A stretch of 57,604 nucleotides of DNA from Oscillospiraceae bacterium. GTDB taxonomy: Bacteria > Bacillota > Clostridia > Oscillospirales > Acutalibacteraceae. Under the pieces are notes generated by a model. The model saw only the letters and a list, made by a program, of their open reading frames with translations. It did no database searches and was not told where the DNA came from. Location: the NCBI GenBank assembly GCA_009784445.1, contig WRBQ01000009.1:1-57604 (forward strand), read 5' to 3'. This document shows, piece after piece, positions 56,600-57,604 of this stretch; position 1 is the first letter of the stretch, and each line of letters opens with the position of its first letter. The translations under genes and the position numbers were made by a program.

Positions 56600-57535
56600 G
56601 TGCAACTATCTTTGGTACTGCCTTGTTACAACGAGGGAGAAAACGTGCAAAGCATGCACGCTGCCGTGGTTGCGGCCTTTGCAGACTGCGGCTATGCCTA
56701 CGAAATGGTATTTGTAGACGACGGCAGCCGCGACGACACCTTCGCCAAGCTCAAGCAATTGCATGCCACGCATGATAACGTGCGTGTGGTACGATTTTCG
56801 CGCAACTTTGGCAAAGAAAGCGCCATCTACGCCGGTTTGCAGCATGCGAAAGGCGACTTTGTTTGTATCATCGACGCCGACCTGCAACAGCCGCCCGCGC
56901 TGGTGCGCGACATGGTCGTTTTCCTTGAGCTGAACACAGACTACGACTGCGTGGCGGCCTTTCAACAAGTGCGCAGCGACGGCCGCGTGCTCAAGTTTTT
57001 CAAGAACAATTTTTATCGCATCATGAACCGCGTGACGGAAATTGAATTCGTGCAGGGGGCCAGTGATTTCCGCACCATGCGCCGCAGCATGGTGGATGCC
57101 ATTATATCATTGGGCGAGCAAAACCGCTTTGCCAAAGGCATTTTCTCGTGGGTGGGTTTTGCCACACATTATGTGCCCTACGTTGCTGCCGAGCGCCACG
57201 CTGGCACCACCAAATGGAACAAACGCCGCCTGTTTCGCTACGCTTTTGATGGCATCATCTCGTTCAGCACCATGCCGCTGCGGCTGGCCTCGTTTGCGGG
57301 CGTGCTCAGCGCACTTGGCGCATTGATTTACGGCCTAGTGGTCATTATTCAGCGGATATTTTGGGGCATGGCAGTGCCCGGTTTTGCCACCTTAGCCGTG
57401 TTAATTTTATTCCTAGGCGGGTTGCAGCTGCTTGGGCTTGGGCTCATCGGCGAATACCTAGCTAAAACTTACACCGAAACCAAAGCGCGGCCGATTTACG
57501 TGGCGCGGGAAGTATTGGAGCCGAAAGATGGCTAG
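56600..57535 (+). CDS. GT2 polyprenyl-phosphate glycosyltransferase, GtrB-like
   Basis: 311 aa from GTG 56600; GTG 56591 is an alternative. LSLVLPCYNEGENVQ, YEMVFVDDGSRDDTF and CIIDADLQQPPALVRDM give the nucleotide and metal sites; EQNRFAKGIFSWVGF follows. Two C-terminal membrane helices and EYLAKTYTETKARPIY close the chain. It transfers a sugar from a nucleotide to polyprenyl phosphate. It overlaps the stop region of the preceding gene and the start of the next. Confidence 0.9.
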   Translation: MQLSLVLPCYNEGENVQSMHAAVVAAFADCGYAYEMVFVDDGSRDDTFAKLKQLHATHDNVRVVRFSRNFGKESAIYAGLQHAKGDFVCIIDADLQQPPALVRDMVVFLELNTDYDCVAAFQQVRSDGRVLKFFKNNFYRIMNRVTEIEFVQGASDFRTMRRSMVDAIISLGEQNRFAKGIFSWVGFATHYVPYVAAERHAGTTKWNKRRLFRYAFDGIISFSTMPLRLASFAGVLSALGALIYGLVVIIQRIFWGMAVPGFATLAVLILFLGGLQLLGLGLIGEYLAKTYTETKARPIYVAREVLEPKDG

Positions 57536-57604
57536 ACGATTTTCACTATTCACTTGGGTAATGATTGGTTACTCGGCGTTTATGCTGATATTTTTCTTCG
57601 TGCG
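57528..57604 (+). CDS. Membrane protein, 3' partial
   Basis: ATG at 57528 follows TTGGAGCCGAAAG inside the GT2 gene and encodes MARRFSLFTWVMIGYSAFML then FFFV to the window end. One hydrophobic segment is visible; likely a membrane partner of the GtrB-like enzyme, but too short to classify. Confidence 0.6.
   Translation, partial: MARRFSLFTWVMIGYSAFMLIFFFV

Overview
The window looks like a chromosomal segment of an uncultured Clostridia-type Firmicute, probably a gut member near Oscillospirales or Christensenellales. This rests on consensus TTGACA-17-TATAAT promoters, strong AGGAGG ribosome sites, Firmicute-type genes (a YycJ/WalJ-like hydrolase, MurA, PmpR-type YebC, CDP-glycerol glycerophosphotransferase) and small palindromic repeats of the kind common in those genomes. 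Nothing in the DNA alone fixes the species.

Layout. 1-10.4 kb (+): an AraC/GyrI regulator, an RpiB-like isomerase, a frameshifted VOC gene, a rhomboid-like gene behind a Fur-box-like palindrome, then uxaC, a 2H phosphoesterase, a HAD phosphatase, a membrane protein, a D-2-hydroxyacid dehydrogenase, a GNAT, purine nucleoside phosphorylase, trmFO and nth. 10.4-13 kb (-): four signal-peptide proteins, one with a BACON-like domain. 13-25 kb (-): an inositol catabolic run (iolD, iolE, iolG, iolB, iolA) interrupted by three tandem zinc-ribbon membrane genes, preceded by a lipoprotein, walJ, a partial tandem duplication and murA. 25-27 kb (-): a class Ic aspartate aminotransferase and a BclA/C1q-like protein. 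27-34 kb (+): a membrane protein, a GyrI-like protein, an SDR of the fructuronate reductase type, two P-loop proteins, yebC and a GH5 glycosidase. 34-44.7 kb (mostly -): AGCS symporter, GNAT, tadA, an M28 peptidase, a divergent VanY-like peptidase, sugar transferase, prfB and a MacB/FtsX-type ABC fusion. 45-57.6 kb: initiator tRNA, ferredoxin-domain aldo/keto reductase, two CAP-domain lipoproteins, hemolysin III, NUDIX, an XRE-GyrI regulator, truA, tiny membrane proteins, a beta-propeller protein, a URO-D-like protein and cell-envelope glycosyl/glycerophosphotransferases.

Most notable are two related ~300-380 bp units (50177-50475 and 53661-54038). Each has a sigma-A promoter, a Shine-Dalgarno site buried in a hairpin, a 26- or 27-codon hydrophobic ORF, a terminator-like hairpin overlapping the ORF end, and an opposing promoter for an antisense RNA. 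The two transcripts start at inverted repeats. This is the architecture of a type I toxin-antitoxin module inside a palindrome-ended, possibly mobile unit. The first copy lies between partial duplications of the truA start.

A second theme is dispersed short repeats (R1, core GCACAGCGAAGCGAC). They sit at the trmFO start and stop, in frame inside iolD, within a terminal-inverted-repeat element in the iol operon, and next to a promoter. Several genes carry one-base shifts at homopolymers, so sequencing error must be considered before calling them pseudogenes.
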